Assembly: GCA_028278125.1 (NCBI GenBank)
Contig: JANQEY010000221.1
Span: 1-18,071 of the forward strand
Direction of reading: 5' to 3'
DNA: 18,071 nucleotides
Origin: a bacterium
GTDB lineage: Bacteria > Electryoneota > Electryoneia > Electryoneales > Electryoneaceae
Shown in pieces: positions 7,157 through 14,595 of the stretch (within the stretch, counting starts at the first letter, position 1; each line of letters starts with the position of its first letter). Below the pieces are notes generated by a model, which searched no databases, had not been told where the DNA came from, and saw only the letters and a list, made by a program, of their open reading frames with translations. The position numbers and the translations under genes were made by a program.

Positions 7157-7930
7157 ATGGATATAGCGACGCTGATAGGGATTATTGCAGCTTTTGCGTT
7201 AATTTTAATATCAATTTTCTCTGGCCAGGGTATAGCATTTTTCTTCAGTTTATCTTCGTTCTTTATTGTTTTCGGAGGTACAATAGGGGCAACCCTTGTA
7301 AATTTCCCCCTGGCAGATATCCTCTCTGTAATGAATGTTGCTAAAAACGCGTTTCTTCAGAAATCTGTTTCATTTATTGAAACGATAGAGTTGATGGTCA
7401 GGATTGCTGAAAAAGCCAGGCGTGAAGGTATTCTGGCAATCGAGAGGGAAGTGGAAGGACTCGACGACGATTTTATGAAGATTGGTGTTCAGTATGCAGT
7501 TGATGGTACAGAACCTGAAACCATTCGGGCGATCCTGGAATCAGAATTAGCTGGAATGGAGGATCGACATCGTCTTGGGAAAAAAATATTTGAAGTTCTA
7601 GGCACGTTCGCCCCTGCGTTTGGTATGATCGGAACGCTGATCGGTTTGATCCAGATGCTTGCAGCTCTGGATGATCCGTCAAAGATCGGTGCCGGTATGG
7701 CTACAGCACTAGTGACAACTCTTTACGGTTCCGTGGCGGCAAACATTGTATTTATCCCGATGGCGGGAAAGCTTGAACAACGCTCCCGGGAAGAGGTTAG
7801 ACGTAAGGAATTGATAATCGAAGGAATTTTGTCAATCCAATCCGGCGATAATCCCAGGATTGTCCAGGAAAAACTGTTAACGTTCCTGCCACCGAAAGAC
7901 CGGATACAGCAAGACCGGGGAGCAGCATAA
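7157..7930 (+). CDS. motA: Flagellar stator protein MotA (PomA-like)
   Basis: MotA forms the pentameric ring of the stator and presses on FliG. The protein has 257 aa with four transmembrane segments (about 4-22, 27-47, 147-170, 182-204) and a cytoplasmic loop containing EKARREGILAIE (85-96), the charged FliG-contacting region. Conserved prolines are P153 (TFAPAFGMIG) and P201 (VFIPMAGKL). T160, T187 and T188 occupy the positions of the Na+-related threonines T158, T185 and T186 of Vibrio PomA, with a constant offset of two. ATG 7157 is chosen because GGAGG ends 6 bases upstream and the protein then begins directly with the first membrane helix. An upstream TTG at 7115 would add 14 non-family residues and overlap flbD. 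Confidence 0.96.
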   Translation: MDIATLIGIIAAFALILISIFSGQGIAFFFSLSSFFIVFGGTIGATLVNFPLADILSVMNVAKNAFLQKSVSFIETIELMVRIAEKARREGILAIEREVEGLDDDFMKIGVQYAVDGTEPETIRAILESELAGMEDRHRLGKKIFEVLGTFAPAFGMIGTLIGLIQMLAALDDPSKIGAGMATALVTTLYGSVAANIVFIPMAGKLEQRSREEVRRKELIIEGILSIQSGDNPRIVQEKLLTFLPPKDRIQQDRGAA

Positions 7931-7994
7931 TAGAAAATAGGTTAACGAAAATTCTTATATTGAATGTATTATTATTTGTTAGGATGAGCTGAAT

Positions 7995-8687
7995 ATGGCA
8001 AGAAAGTCTTCAGAAGAATGTCCGCCTGCAGGTGCACCAGCATGGATGGTGACCTATGGCGATATGATGACTTTATTGCTGACTTTCTTTGTGTTAATCG
8101 TATCCTTCTCATCAATTGAACAGGTTAAGTTTAGAGCAGCAATACATAGTATCCAGGAAGGTTTGGGGATCTGGCCGGATAACGCCGGGATTCTCCTCGA
8201 GATTGATCTGGACCAGGCTAAAAAAGCCCAGGAGGCGCAGGAGGTAATTGAGGAGTTGACTGCAGCGATGCAGGAACTTGCGATGATAGAATCTGTTGAG
8301 ATTTACAATACACCGTCTGGCTTGCGCGTTATAATCTCCGATCCTGTTCTTTACCAGAGCGGCCGTGCCGAGCTAAGCGCACGGTTCAAGAGCCTGCTTC
8401 TCAGTGTTGCTCAAACGATAAAATCGCGGTCTTTTGCGGAAGTAAGAATAGAGGGACATACAGATAATGTCCCGATTAATACACCAAAGTATCCAAGTAA
8501 TTGGGAATTAAGCGCAGCACGTGCGCTGGCGGCGACAAAGTATCTTGCGTTTACGGGAGGAATACCCGCTGACAGGCTGAGTGCGATCGGGTATGGAGAG
8601 TATCGTCCTATTGAGCCGAATGATACACGAGAAGGACGTGCAAAAAATCGCCGTGTGGAAATTCACCTGGAATTCCCATCAGAATAG
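7995..8687 (+). CDS. motB: Flagellar stator protein MotB (PomB-like)
   Basis: MotB carries the ion-binding aspartate and anchors the stator to peptidoglycan. The 230-aa protein starts with a short basic tail, then ECPPAGAPAWMVTYGDMMTL, where D23 is the essential ion-binding residue at the start of the only transmembrane helix (about 19-40). A linker with a helical plug/coil region follows, then an OmpA-like peptidoglycan-binding domain with IEGHTDNVPINTPKYPSNWE (152-171) and GYGEYRPI plus NRRVEIHL. The CPPxGAPxW start is typical of MotB/PomB of Na+-type and related stators. The gene lies 64 bp after motA, with AGGATGA as ribosome site. Length is somewhat short compared with the roughly 250-310 usual, mainly in the linker. 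Confidence 0.96.
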   Translation: MARKSSEECPPAGAPAWMVTYGDMMTLLLTFFVLIVSFSSIEQVKFRAAIHSIQEGLGIWPDNAGILLEIDLDQAKKAQEAQEVIEELTAAMQELAMIESVEIYNTPSGLRVIISDPVLYQSGRAELSARFKSLLLSVAQTIKSRSFAEVRIEGHTDNVPINTPKYPSNWELSAARALAATKYLAFTGGIPADRLSAIGYGEYRPIEPNDTREGRAKNRRVEIHLEFPSE

Positions 8688-8699
8688 GGAAGTGTAGAA

Positions 8700-9224
8700 A
8701 TGAACCAGGCAGATCAGATGCAACAGGGCGCTGAAGGGATTGAAGTCTCTGAAGGCGGTGGTGGGTATAAACCGGGCACATCCGGCGCGGTAAAAGCTGT
8801 AATTTTTGTCATTGTTATCGCGATCCAGTTTGTTGTGGCGCATTTAATCTTGAAAAATACAATTTTTTCAAAACCGCCGGCTCAGACAAAACCCGCCCAG
8901 ACTGAAGAGATCCAGGCACCGGTAGGCGAAATATACCAGCTTAGCGGTATCATCGTTAATCCATCAGGATCGAGAGGCACAAGGCATTTGCTCGTGGATA
9001 TCGGTATAGAATCACCTAATATGAAGGTGACCGGCGAACTGACCAACCTGGAACCGCAGTTGAGGGACAATTTAATCACATTCCTGACAGCACAAAAAAT
9101 AGATGTGTTAACGGATATCCAGATGCGGGAGAAAATTCGCAACAAGGTAATGGATATCATCAATTATTACCTGACAGAAGGTCAGGTGGAACGTGTATAT
9201 TTCATTCGTTATGTCTTTCAATAG
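8700..9224 (+). CDS. fliL: Flagellar basal-body-associated protein FliL
   Basis: The 174-aa protein has a cytoplasmic N-terminus of about 30 residues, one transmembrane helix (about 31-51), a Pro/Gln/Thr-rich linker and a periplasmic FliL domain (about 72-174). That domain includes YQLSGIIVNPSGSRGTRHLL and QLRDNLITFLTAQ, ending VERVYFIRYVFQ, the usual FliL C-terminus (V-F-Y-F-Q). FliL rings surround stators and modulate their activity or engagement. The gene lies between motB (12 bp upstream) and fliM (15 bp downstream), its standard position. AGGGAAG gives a modest ribosome site. Confidence 0.93.
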   Translation: MNQADQMQQGAEGIEVSEGGGGYKPGTSGAVKAVIFVIVIAIQFVVAHLILKNTIFSKPPAQTKPAQTEEIQAPVGEIYQLSGIIVNPSGSRGTRHLLVDIGIESPNMKVTGELTNLEPQLRDNLITFLTAQKIDVLTDIQMREKIRNKVMDIINYYLTEGQVERVYFIRYVFQ

Positions 9225-9239
9225 ATTTGAGGGAAGTAT

Positions 9240-10241
9240 ATGAATCGTATCCTTTCACAGGACGAGATAGATACACTACTAAGTACAGTATCGAAGGGTA
9301 AGGAGTACGAGACCTACGACGCCGAGTACCGCGAATCCAGTAAAACGGCTTCGTTGTATGATTTTAAGCATCCAGATCGAATCAGTAAGGAACAGATTCG
9401 AACGATGCGGACAATTCATGAAAACTTCGCCAGGTTATTTGCCACTTTCCTTTCGACTAATATGCGCGCCCTGGTGGATGTGAATGTTATCTCAATTGAC
9501 CAGGTAACATATTCAGAGTATACAATGTCCCTCTCTATGCCATCGAGTTTATACCTTTTGAAATTACCTGAGCTTGAGGGCAAGGCCGTTGTAGAAATCA
9601 GTCCGCAATTTCTCCTGTTTGTAGTTGACCGGCTGTTAGGTGGGACGGGGGAGACCGAGCTTGAAGTACGTGAAATTACCTTAATAGAGCAGAACATAGT
9701 TCAAAGGATTGTCAATAACCTGATCTCTACCCTGAACGAGGTTTGGGCGCAAATTTATCCCCTGAATGCGGCTTTTGATTCTTTTGAGACAGATCCACAG
9801 TTTGTCCAGATAGCGAGATCTAGCGAAACAATAGCGATTATCTTCTTTGAGATAAAGGTCAGGGGTGCAGTATTCCCGATGAATATTGGATTTCCCTATT
9901 TCGTGCTTGAACCGATACTGCAAAAACTATCTACTCAGACATTTTTCGTAAATGTCAAGAAGGTGACCGAACAGGAAAAACAGCTGCTCGAGGATAGAAT
10001 ACAATCGACAAATATCAGGTTGGATGCGGTTTTTGCCGAAACAATGCTGACAGTGAATGATTTTCTTAATCTCTCTGAGGGTGATTTAGTTCAACTCGAG
10101 AAATCCCTCGAAGATGAATTACTGATTAAGCTGGGCAACAGGTTAAAGTTTTTTGCTGTACCGGGCACCAGCGGACGAAAAAAAGCAGTCAAGATTACAC
10201 GACCCGCAACCCCAGAAGAACGAATGACGTACGAGAAATGA
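9240..10241 (+). CDS. fliM: Flagellar motor switch protein FliM
   Basis: FliM forms the middle of the C-ring and receives phosphorylated CheY. The N-terminus MNRILSQDEIDTLL (residues 1-14) is the CheY-P-binding peptide EIDxLL. The middle CheC-like domain (about 45-240) includes LGGTGE (133-138), the FliG-contacting GGxG loop. The C-terminal SpoA domain (about 250-320) ends in LGNRLKFFAVPGTSGRKKAV. At 333 aa it has normal length. ATG 9240 has a GAGGGAAG ribosome site. It is followed after 7 bp by fliY/fliN. An intact CheY-binding peptide implies that the organism uses chemotactic CheY-P signalling, although no che genes are in the window. Confidence 0.97.
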   Translation: MNRILSQDEIDTLLSTVSKGKEYETYDAEYRESSKTASLYDFKHPDRISKEQIRTMRTIHENFARLFATFLSTNMRALVDVNVISIDQVTYSEYTMSLSMPSSLYLLKLPELEGKAVVEISPQFLLFVVDRLLGGTGETELEVREITLIEQNIVQRIVNNLISTLNEVWAQIYPLNAAFDSFETDPQFVQIARSSETIAIIFFEIKVRGAVFPMNIGFPYFVLEPILQKLSTQTFFVNVKKVTEQEKQLLEDRIQSTNIRLDAVFAETMLTVNDFLNLSEGDLVQLEKSLEDELLIKLGNRLKFFAVPGTSGRKKAVKITRPATPEERMTYEK

Positions 10242-10248
10242 GGCCGAT

Positions 10249-11187
10249 ATGGTTGATGAATTGAAAATAAAAGCATCCGAAGATTTAAGTGTTGCAATAG
10301 TACAGGATGTACTCGGACCAATACTGAACCGTGAAGTCAGCGTTACAGTCGGTTCTATTGGTGAGGCTGATTCGGCAAAATTAGCTGCAAATTTCCAGGG
10401 TTCTGTTGTCGTAGTTGACGCACCTTTGGAAGGAGCATTATCTGGGGTATTCCGGTATGTATTCACTCAGCGACTCGCGGCGGCCATTACCGACCTGATG
10501 GTTATGGGTGATGGCTCGGCACCTTTTAACGAACAGGAATCGCTTGATGGCGTATCTGAGGCAACGAACCAGATTGTAGGTGCATTGTGTACCTTCTATT
10601 CCGATAAGCTTGGATCTGATGCTCGTCAATCCGGCGCCAAAGCCGAGATGATTGATATCGACAAGGGAGAACTGGATTTAACTGGATTTACACAGGTCGA
10701 CTATAAACTATCCATTGAGGGTTGGGGAGATGATGTTTTTACTAAACTGGTGCCTGATGACTTGAACGAATCGATTTCACAGATCGCGGGTGAAGACATC
10801 GATATGCCGGATATGGCAGCGGAAGCTGCACCACCAATATCACCCGGTGATGCCGGTGCGACCACCCTACAGCAGGCGGAATTTTCCCAGTTTGATACAC
10901 CTCAACCTGTGAGGACAACGGAAGGACCAAGAAATCTTGATCTACTCCTCGATATTTCGCTACCGGTTACAATTGAACTTGGACGTACCAATATGGTAAT
11001 CAGGGAGATTCTCGAGATTGGCCCCGGATCAGTAATTGAGCTGCAAAAACTCTCAGGTGAACCCGTTGATCTCTACGTAAACGACAGAAAATTTGCCTTA
11101 GGTGAAGTAGTTGTTATAGACGAAAACTTTGGCATCAGGATTACCGAACTATTGTCTGTGGAAGATCGTATTAAGTCATTACGGTAA
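10249..11187 (+). CDS. fliY: Flagellar motor switch protein FliN with CheC-like N-terminal domain (FliY-type)
   Basis: The 312-aa protein has an N-terminal CheC/CheX-like domain (about 1-170), an acidic Pro/Ala-rich linker (about 175-227) and a C-terminal SpoA/FliN domain (228-305) with LLLDISLPVTIELGRTNM and LYVNDRKFALGEVVVIDENF. FliN SpoA domains form the base of the C-ring. In Firmicutes FliY the CheC-like part dephosphorylates CheY-P. Here one active-site set is recognisable (D100, E104, N107, following D-x3-E-x2-N), but the usual proline 23 residues later is A130. The corresponding first helix (about 12-30) lacks ExxN. Phosphatase activity is therefore uncertain. Tandem stops TAATAA end the gene. 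It lies 7 bp after fliM. Confidence 0.9.
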   Translation: MVDELKIKASEDLSVAIVQDVLGPILNREVSVTVGSIGEADSAKLAANFQGSVVVVDAPLEGALSGVFRYVFTQRLAAAITDLMVMGDGSAPFNEQESLDGVSEATNQIVGALCTFYSDKLGSDARQSGAKAEMIDIDKGELDLTGFTQVDYKLSIEGWGDDVFTKLVPDDLNESISQIAGEDIDMPDMAAEAAPPISPGDAGATTLQQAEFSQFDTPQPVRTTEGPRNLDLLLDISLPVTIELGRTNMVIREILEIGPGSVIELQKLSGEPVDLYVNDRKFALGEVVVIDENFGIRITELLSVEDRIKSLR

Positions 11188-11200
11188 TAAATGGTATCAC

Positions 11201-11629
11201 ATGAAGATTTTTACTGAAATCAGTTCAAAATTTCATTCTATTTTCCGAATATCCGGCTTCTGGCTGATTTTTATATCTCCAACTACATTATTCGGTCAGC
11301 AGGATAACCCGCCACTGTCCGAAAGTATGGGTGCTGCGTTTTTAAAAGCACTCCTGGCGCTGTTTTTTGTTCTGGCGTTAATCTTTGTCCTCGTCTATTT
11401 GCTGAAACGGTATCTGCCGAACCTGGTGGCTAAAACTTCAAGTGTTTCTCACACTGGTGATAAAAATATTGAGGTTATAGCTATAAAATCGCTGGCTCCC
11501 AGGAAATCGCTGTATCTTGTCCGAATTGGTGAAAGAGAAATATTGATCGGTTCTCATGAACAGGGATTATCCGCACTGGGGCAATGGGAAAATGGGGGAA
11601 GGACTAATGTTCAGGGCAGCGATCTCTAA
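11201..11629 (+). CDS. fliO: Flagellar biosynthesis protein FliO (FliZ)
   Basis: FliO assists assembly of the FliP/Q/R export gate. The 142-aa protein has a signal-peptide-like N-terminus (residues 1-33, ending TTLFGQQ), a short periplasmic stretch, one transmembrane helix (about 46-68, LLALFFVLALIFVLVYLLK) and a cytoplasmic FliO domain with IEVIAIKSLAPRKSLYLVRI and EILIGSHEQGLSALGQW. ATG 11201 is chosen because the preceding in-frame sequence (from TTG 11129) lies inside fliY and adds residues unlike the family. The ribosome site is weak, which fits coupling to fliY, 13 bp upstream. Spirochaete literature calls this gene fliZ. Confidence 0.9.
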   Translation: MKIFTEISSKFHSIFRISGFWLIFISPTTLFGQQDNPPLSESMGAAFLKALLALFFVLALIFVLVYLLKRYLPNLVAKTSSVSHTGDKNIEVIAIKSLAPRKSLYLVRIGEREILIGSHEQGLSALGQWENGGRTNVQGSDL

Positions 11630-11791
11630 TCTCAAGTAAATACTTAACATAATAACAAAAGAGAACCATATATAATAATGCTGGAAAAAGTTGATAATAG
11701 TAGTCAAAGTGTGGGATTCAAATCCTCGGATATATTACTTTTAGGAGATTAGGCAGGTTGAAGTTTTCGGTTAATATTGTTTGATGGGGAA
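11630..11791 (+). promoter_or_regulatory. 162-bp gap before fapA with weak promoter-like elements
   Basis: AT-rich sequence without a gene. TTAACA (11644-11649) and TATAAT (11671-11676) resemble sigma-70 elements, but 21 bp apart, longer than the usual 16-18. The 15 bases at 11713-11727 form a short GGAT-TCAA-ATCC hairpin. A GGGG at 11786-11789 serves as ribosome site for the next gene. A promoter here is possible but not established. Confidence 0.3.
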
Positions 11792-13288
11792 ATGATGATC
11801 TTTGATGATCAGCAAGAAGAACAGAATGAGCAGAGCTTCGCAAACGGTGAAGGGGAAACTCAGGACCAGGAACAAGGTGCTGATGAACAGGAGCCCGGCA
11901 AGCGGCAAGCTCGTTGTACCGTTTCTATATCGCAAGATATCCTGGAAGCTCATGTTGTTGTGATGGGAGAAGATGGAGTAGCTATAGATCCTAAAATAAT
12001 CCTCGATTCATTAGCCAAGGAACGTGTAAAGGTAGGATTAGATAAAAATGTAGTTGCCAGGCTTGCATCGAGTACTGGGAGAAGGAACACAGCCGTTGTT
12101 GTTGCAAGGGGAAAACGTGCGATCCAGGGCGAAAGTGCAACAATAAAGTATATGTTTGATGAAAATCCAAAGCTGGCTCCCAATTACCTAAATTTGAAAG
12201 ACGGTAAAGTAGATTGGCGCGAAGCCGGTATTGTTCAGCAGGTAAAAAAGGGTGATTTGTTAGCGGTTAAAACCCCCCCAACAAACGGTACCCCTGGTGT
12301 AACCGTCACAGGCGCGAGGATAACTCCACGTACCGGCACGGATCAAATGATCAAAAAGGGTGATAATACTGAGTTTGAGGATGAAGAACGGACTCGCCTG
12401 ATGGCAGCTGTTGACGGGTGTGTAGCCATATCTCAGGCAAAAGAAATTTCCGTGAGTGAGGTTTATTTAGTAGATGGTGATGTAGACCTTGAAAGCGGTA
12501 ATATCAGGTTCAGTGGAAGTGTGACCGTCAATGGTGATGTCAAAGATGGTTTCAAGCTTATTGCCACGAAAGATATTGAAATTCGTGGGGTAGTAGAGGA
12601 TGCATATATCCATTGCGGAGGGAATATAACTGTACGTGGTGGATTTGTCGGTACCGGAAAAGGAATTATTCGCTGTGGAGGTGAGGCGCATCTCTTGTTC
12701 CTGGAAAATCAAAATCTTATCAGCAATAAGGATGTCTATATCGCTGAAGAGATTATCCATGGTTCAGTAGTGACAGGTGGATCAGTATTCGTGAAATTTG
12801 GAAAGGGAGCTATAATCGGTGGTAGCGTTAGAGCGGGAATGGGGATAGAAGCCAAAAAGCTGGGGAATGTTCATTATCAGAAAACTAGGCTTGAAGGTGG
12901 TTACCAACCCGGTTATGATGAACTCACTAAAGATATTCGGGCAGCAATTGACCAGGCACCATCAACAAAAGAAAAAATACAAGAGGCAGTTTCCAACCTT
13001 CTTGAGAGGAAGTATAAGAATGAAATGTTCTCTGAAGAGCATGAGGACATCCTGCAAAAACTTTACGATATAAACTATAAATACGATGAGATGATCGGTG
13101 ATCTGAAAGATCAACTTGATATTTTACATGAGAGAAGGTTAGAGGTATCTCAAGAGGCCTACGTACAGTCAACAGAAGAAGCATTCCCGGGTGTGGATAT
13201 CATTATTGATGATGCACGGAGAGTCCTTGACGAAGAGTTCAAATTTAAGAAATTCATTTATGCTAATGGTATGATAAACGCGGTTTAA
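11792..13288 (+). CDS. fapA: FapA/DUF342-family flagellar assembly protein
   Basis: The 498-aa protein has an acidic Gln/Glu-rich N-terminal tail (about 1-38). An alpha/beta region with KARCTVSISQDILEAHVVV-like family features and VKKGDLLAVKTPPTNGTPGV follows. Next is a polymer-forming parallel beta-helix (about 215-360: VDGDVDLESGNIRFSGSVTV, CGGNITVRGGFVGTGKG, GGSVRAGMGIEAKKLG), then a C-terminal coiled coil (about 385-465). This is the DUF342/FapA layout. In Vibrio, FapA is a flagellar assembly factor linked to carbon status; the biochemical role is unclear. ATG codons at 11792 and 11795 are both possible, and 11795 is better spaced from GGGG (11786-11789). TTG 11777 lacks a ribosome site. 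Its place between fliO and fliP ties it to export-gate assembly by context only. Confidence 0.85.
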   Translation: MMIFDDQQEEQNEQSFANGEGETQDQEQGADEQEPGKRQARCTVSISQDILEAHVVVMGEDGVAIDPKIILDSLAKERVKVGLDKNVVARLASSTGRRNTAVVVARGKRAIQGESATIKYMFDENPKLAPNYLNLKDGKVDWREAGIVQQVKKGDLLAVKTPPTNGTPGVTVTGARITPRTGTDQMIKKGDNTEFEDEERTRLMAAVDGCVAISQAKEISVSEVYLVDGDVDLESGNIRFSGSVTVNGDVKDGFKLIATKDIEIRGVVEDAYIHCGGNITVRGGFVGTGKGIIRCGGEAHLLFLENQNLISNKDVYIAEEIIHGSVVTGGSVFVKFGKGAIIGGSVRAGMGIEAKKLGNVHYQKTRLEGGYQPGYDELTKDIRAAIDQAPSTKEKIQEAVSNLLERKYKNEMFSEEHEDILQKLYDINYKYDEMIGDLKDQLDILHERRLEVSQEAYVQSTEEAFPGVDIIIDDARRVLDEEFKFKKFIYANGMINAV

Positions 13289-13520
13289 AATCGATGTTCG
13301 ATTAATAGAGATATACTTAGTCTGCCTTTATATACACTCGCAGCCTGTCGGGTGAACAGGAAATTATCCTGAAACTATTCGTGAGATCATATTCGTTAAA
13401 AATCAAATATTTGTGCCCGTTTGAAAAGTAGCACAAACAGTTGAAATATTCTTTATTTAATAGTTTAACTTTCTGTAGATAGACTCTAATTCCGGTATAT
13501 GTAAGTAAAAAACAGATATA
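13289..13520 (+). promoter_or_regulatory. 232-bp gap before fliP with inverted repeat and sigma-70-like promoter
   Basis: No gene is visible. Just after fapA is AATCGA-TGT-TCGATT (13289-13303), a 6-bp hairpin without a T-run. CCTGT-N7-ACAGG lies at 13344-13360. TTTGTGC-N14-GCACAAA (13410-13437), a perfect 7-bp inverted repeat, ends 3 bp before TTGAAA (13441-13446), which lies 17 bp from TTTAAC (13464-13469). This arrangement fits an activator or repressor site next to a promoter for fliP onward, but no step of it is proven. No clear ribosome site precedes the fliP ATG. Confidence 0.4.
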
Positions 13521-14315
13521 ATGAATATTCTGAAAAACAAAAGACTTGAACGATTTTTTGGCAACAAGCATGTAATTATTGCGATTTCAGCATTAATAAT
13601 GTTACTGAATGCTGAAATCTTGTCAGCCCAGACGGTACCGGCACTCCCTAAGGTTACTGTCGGCGTCGATACGGCGGGAAATCCGCAGGATTTTGCTGTC
13701 ACTATCCAGGTACTGCTGCTGTTAACAGTACTTGCGCTGGCGCCATCAATACTGATAATGATGACAAGTTTTATCAGGATTGTTGTCGCTCTGCATTTTC
13801 TGCGGCAGGCAGTTGGAACTCAATCTCTTCCGCCGAATCAACTGTTAATTGGATTGGCATTATTCCTTACACTTTTTATTATGGCACCGACAATCGGTGA
13901 GATTTATGAAGAAGCATGGACTCCTTACGCCAAACAGGAGATAGTACTTGCTGACGCTTGGGAGAAGGCACAGGATCCTTTACGCGATTTTATGCTGGCA
14001 CATACAAGGGAAAAAGATTTACAGGTATTTGTAAGGATGGCAGATATTGAGCAGCCGGACACACCCGATGATCTTCCCATGCGTGTGATTATACCTGGAT
14101 TTATAATCAGTGAGCTTCGGGTAGGATTCCAGATAGGATTCCTGATTTATATGCCTATGTTGATTATTGATATGGTTGTCGCGTCGATCCTGATGTCCAT
14201 GGGGATGATGATGCTGCCACCTGTCATGATCAGTCTGCCTTTTAAATTACTGATGTTTGTTCTTGTGGATGGATGGTATTTAATTGTTCAATCACTGGTT
14301 GAGAGTTTCAGATGA
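13521..14315 (+). CDS. fliP: Flagellar export gate protein FliP
   Basis: FliP forms, with FliQ and FliR, the core pore of the flagellar type III export gate. The 264-aa protein starts with a cleavable signal peptide (about 1-36, ending AEILSAQ), as in the FliP family. It continues with LAPSILIMMTSFIRIVVALHFLRQAVGT (about 73-100), the PPNQLLIGLALFLT segment and a C-terminal pair of helices with IIPGFIISELRVGFQIGFLI and MGMMMLPPVMISLPFKLLMF. Length and motifs are typical. The ATG 13521 has no obvious Shine-Dalgarno. The 3' end overlaps fliQ by 4 bp (ATGA). Confidence 0.97.
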   Translation: MNILKNKRLERFFGNKHVIIAISALIMLLNAEILSAQTVPALPKVTVGVDTAGNPQDFAVTIQVLLLLTVLALAPSILIMMTSFIRIVVALHFLRQAVGTQSLPPNQLLIGLALFLTLFIMAPTIGEIYEEAWTPYAKQEIVLADAWEKAQDPLRDFMLAHTREKDLQVFVRMADIEQPDTPDDLPMRVIIPGFIISELRVGFQIGFLIYMPMLIIDMVVASILMSMGMMMLPPVMISLPFKLLMFVLVDGWYLIVQSLVESFR

Positions 14316-14581
14316 CCCAGGAATTGGCAATTCAGATAATACGTGAAACATTGTTCACTGCCGTTATGATAGCAGCACCGATGCTGCTGGCAGGACTGAT
14401 AGTAGGCTTAACAATCAGTTTGCTGCAGTCAGTTACCCAGGTCAATGAGATGACATTGACCTTCATTCCCAAGATTATTGCAGTAGTGGTGGTGATGATA
14501 CTCTTTATGCCCTGGATAATGAATAGGGCGTTACTTTTTGCGAACTCGATTTTTAATTATATATCGCAGATGTCGCATTAG
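14312..14581 (+). CDS. fliQ: Flagellar export gate protein FliQ
   Basis: The 89-aa protein has two transmembrane helices. It begins MTQELAIQIIRETLFTAVMI and contains PMLLAGLIVGLTISLLQSVTQVNEMTLTFIPK, the FliQ signature (LGLIISIFQA-TQINE-TL-FIPK). Four FliQ subunits wrap the FliP-FliR helical pore. It starts within the fliP stop (ATGA overlap 14312-14315), so its translation is coupled. In most genomes fliR follows at once; here two signalling genes intervene. Confidence 0.97.
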   Translation: MTQELAIQIIRETLFTAVMIAAPMLLAGLIVGLTISLLQSVTQVNEMTLTFIPKIIAVVVVMILFMPWIMNRALLFANSIFNYISQMSH

Positions 14582-14595
14582 CTGCGGAAAATTTG

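Noticed and set aside
7931..7994. A promoter between motA and motB (TTAACG and TATTAT)
   Set aside because: The spacing is 19 bp and the -35 match is poor; the AT-rich gap explains it equally well.
11713..11727. A tRNA T-arm-like GGGATTCAAATCCTC sequence
   Set aside because: The required G53-C61 pair is absent, and no acceptor, D or anticodon arm is found at proper spacing upstream.
13428..13446. A sigma-54-like TAGCAC...TTGA
   Set aside because: Both the GG and the GC dinucleotides are altered and the spacing is one base too long.
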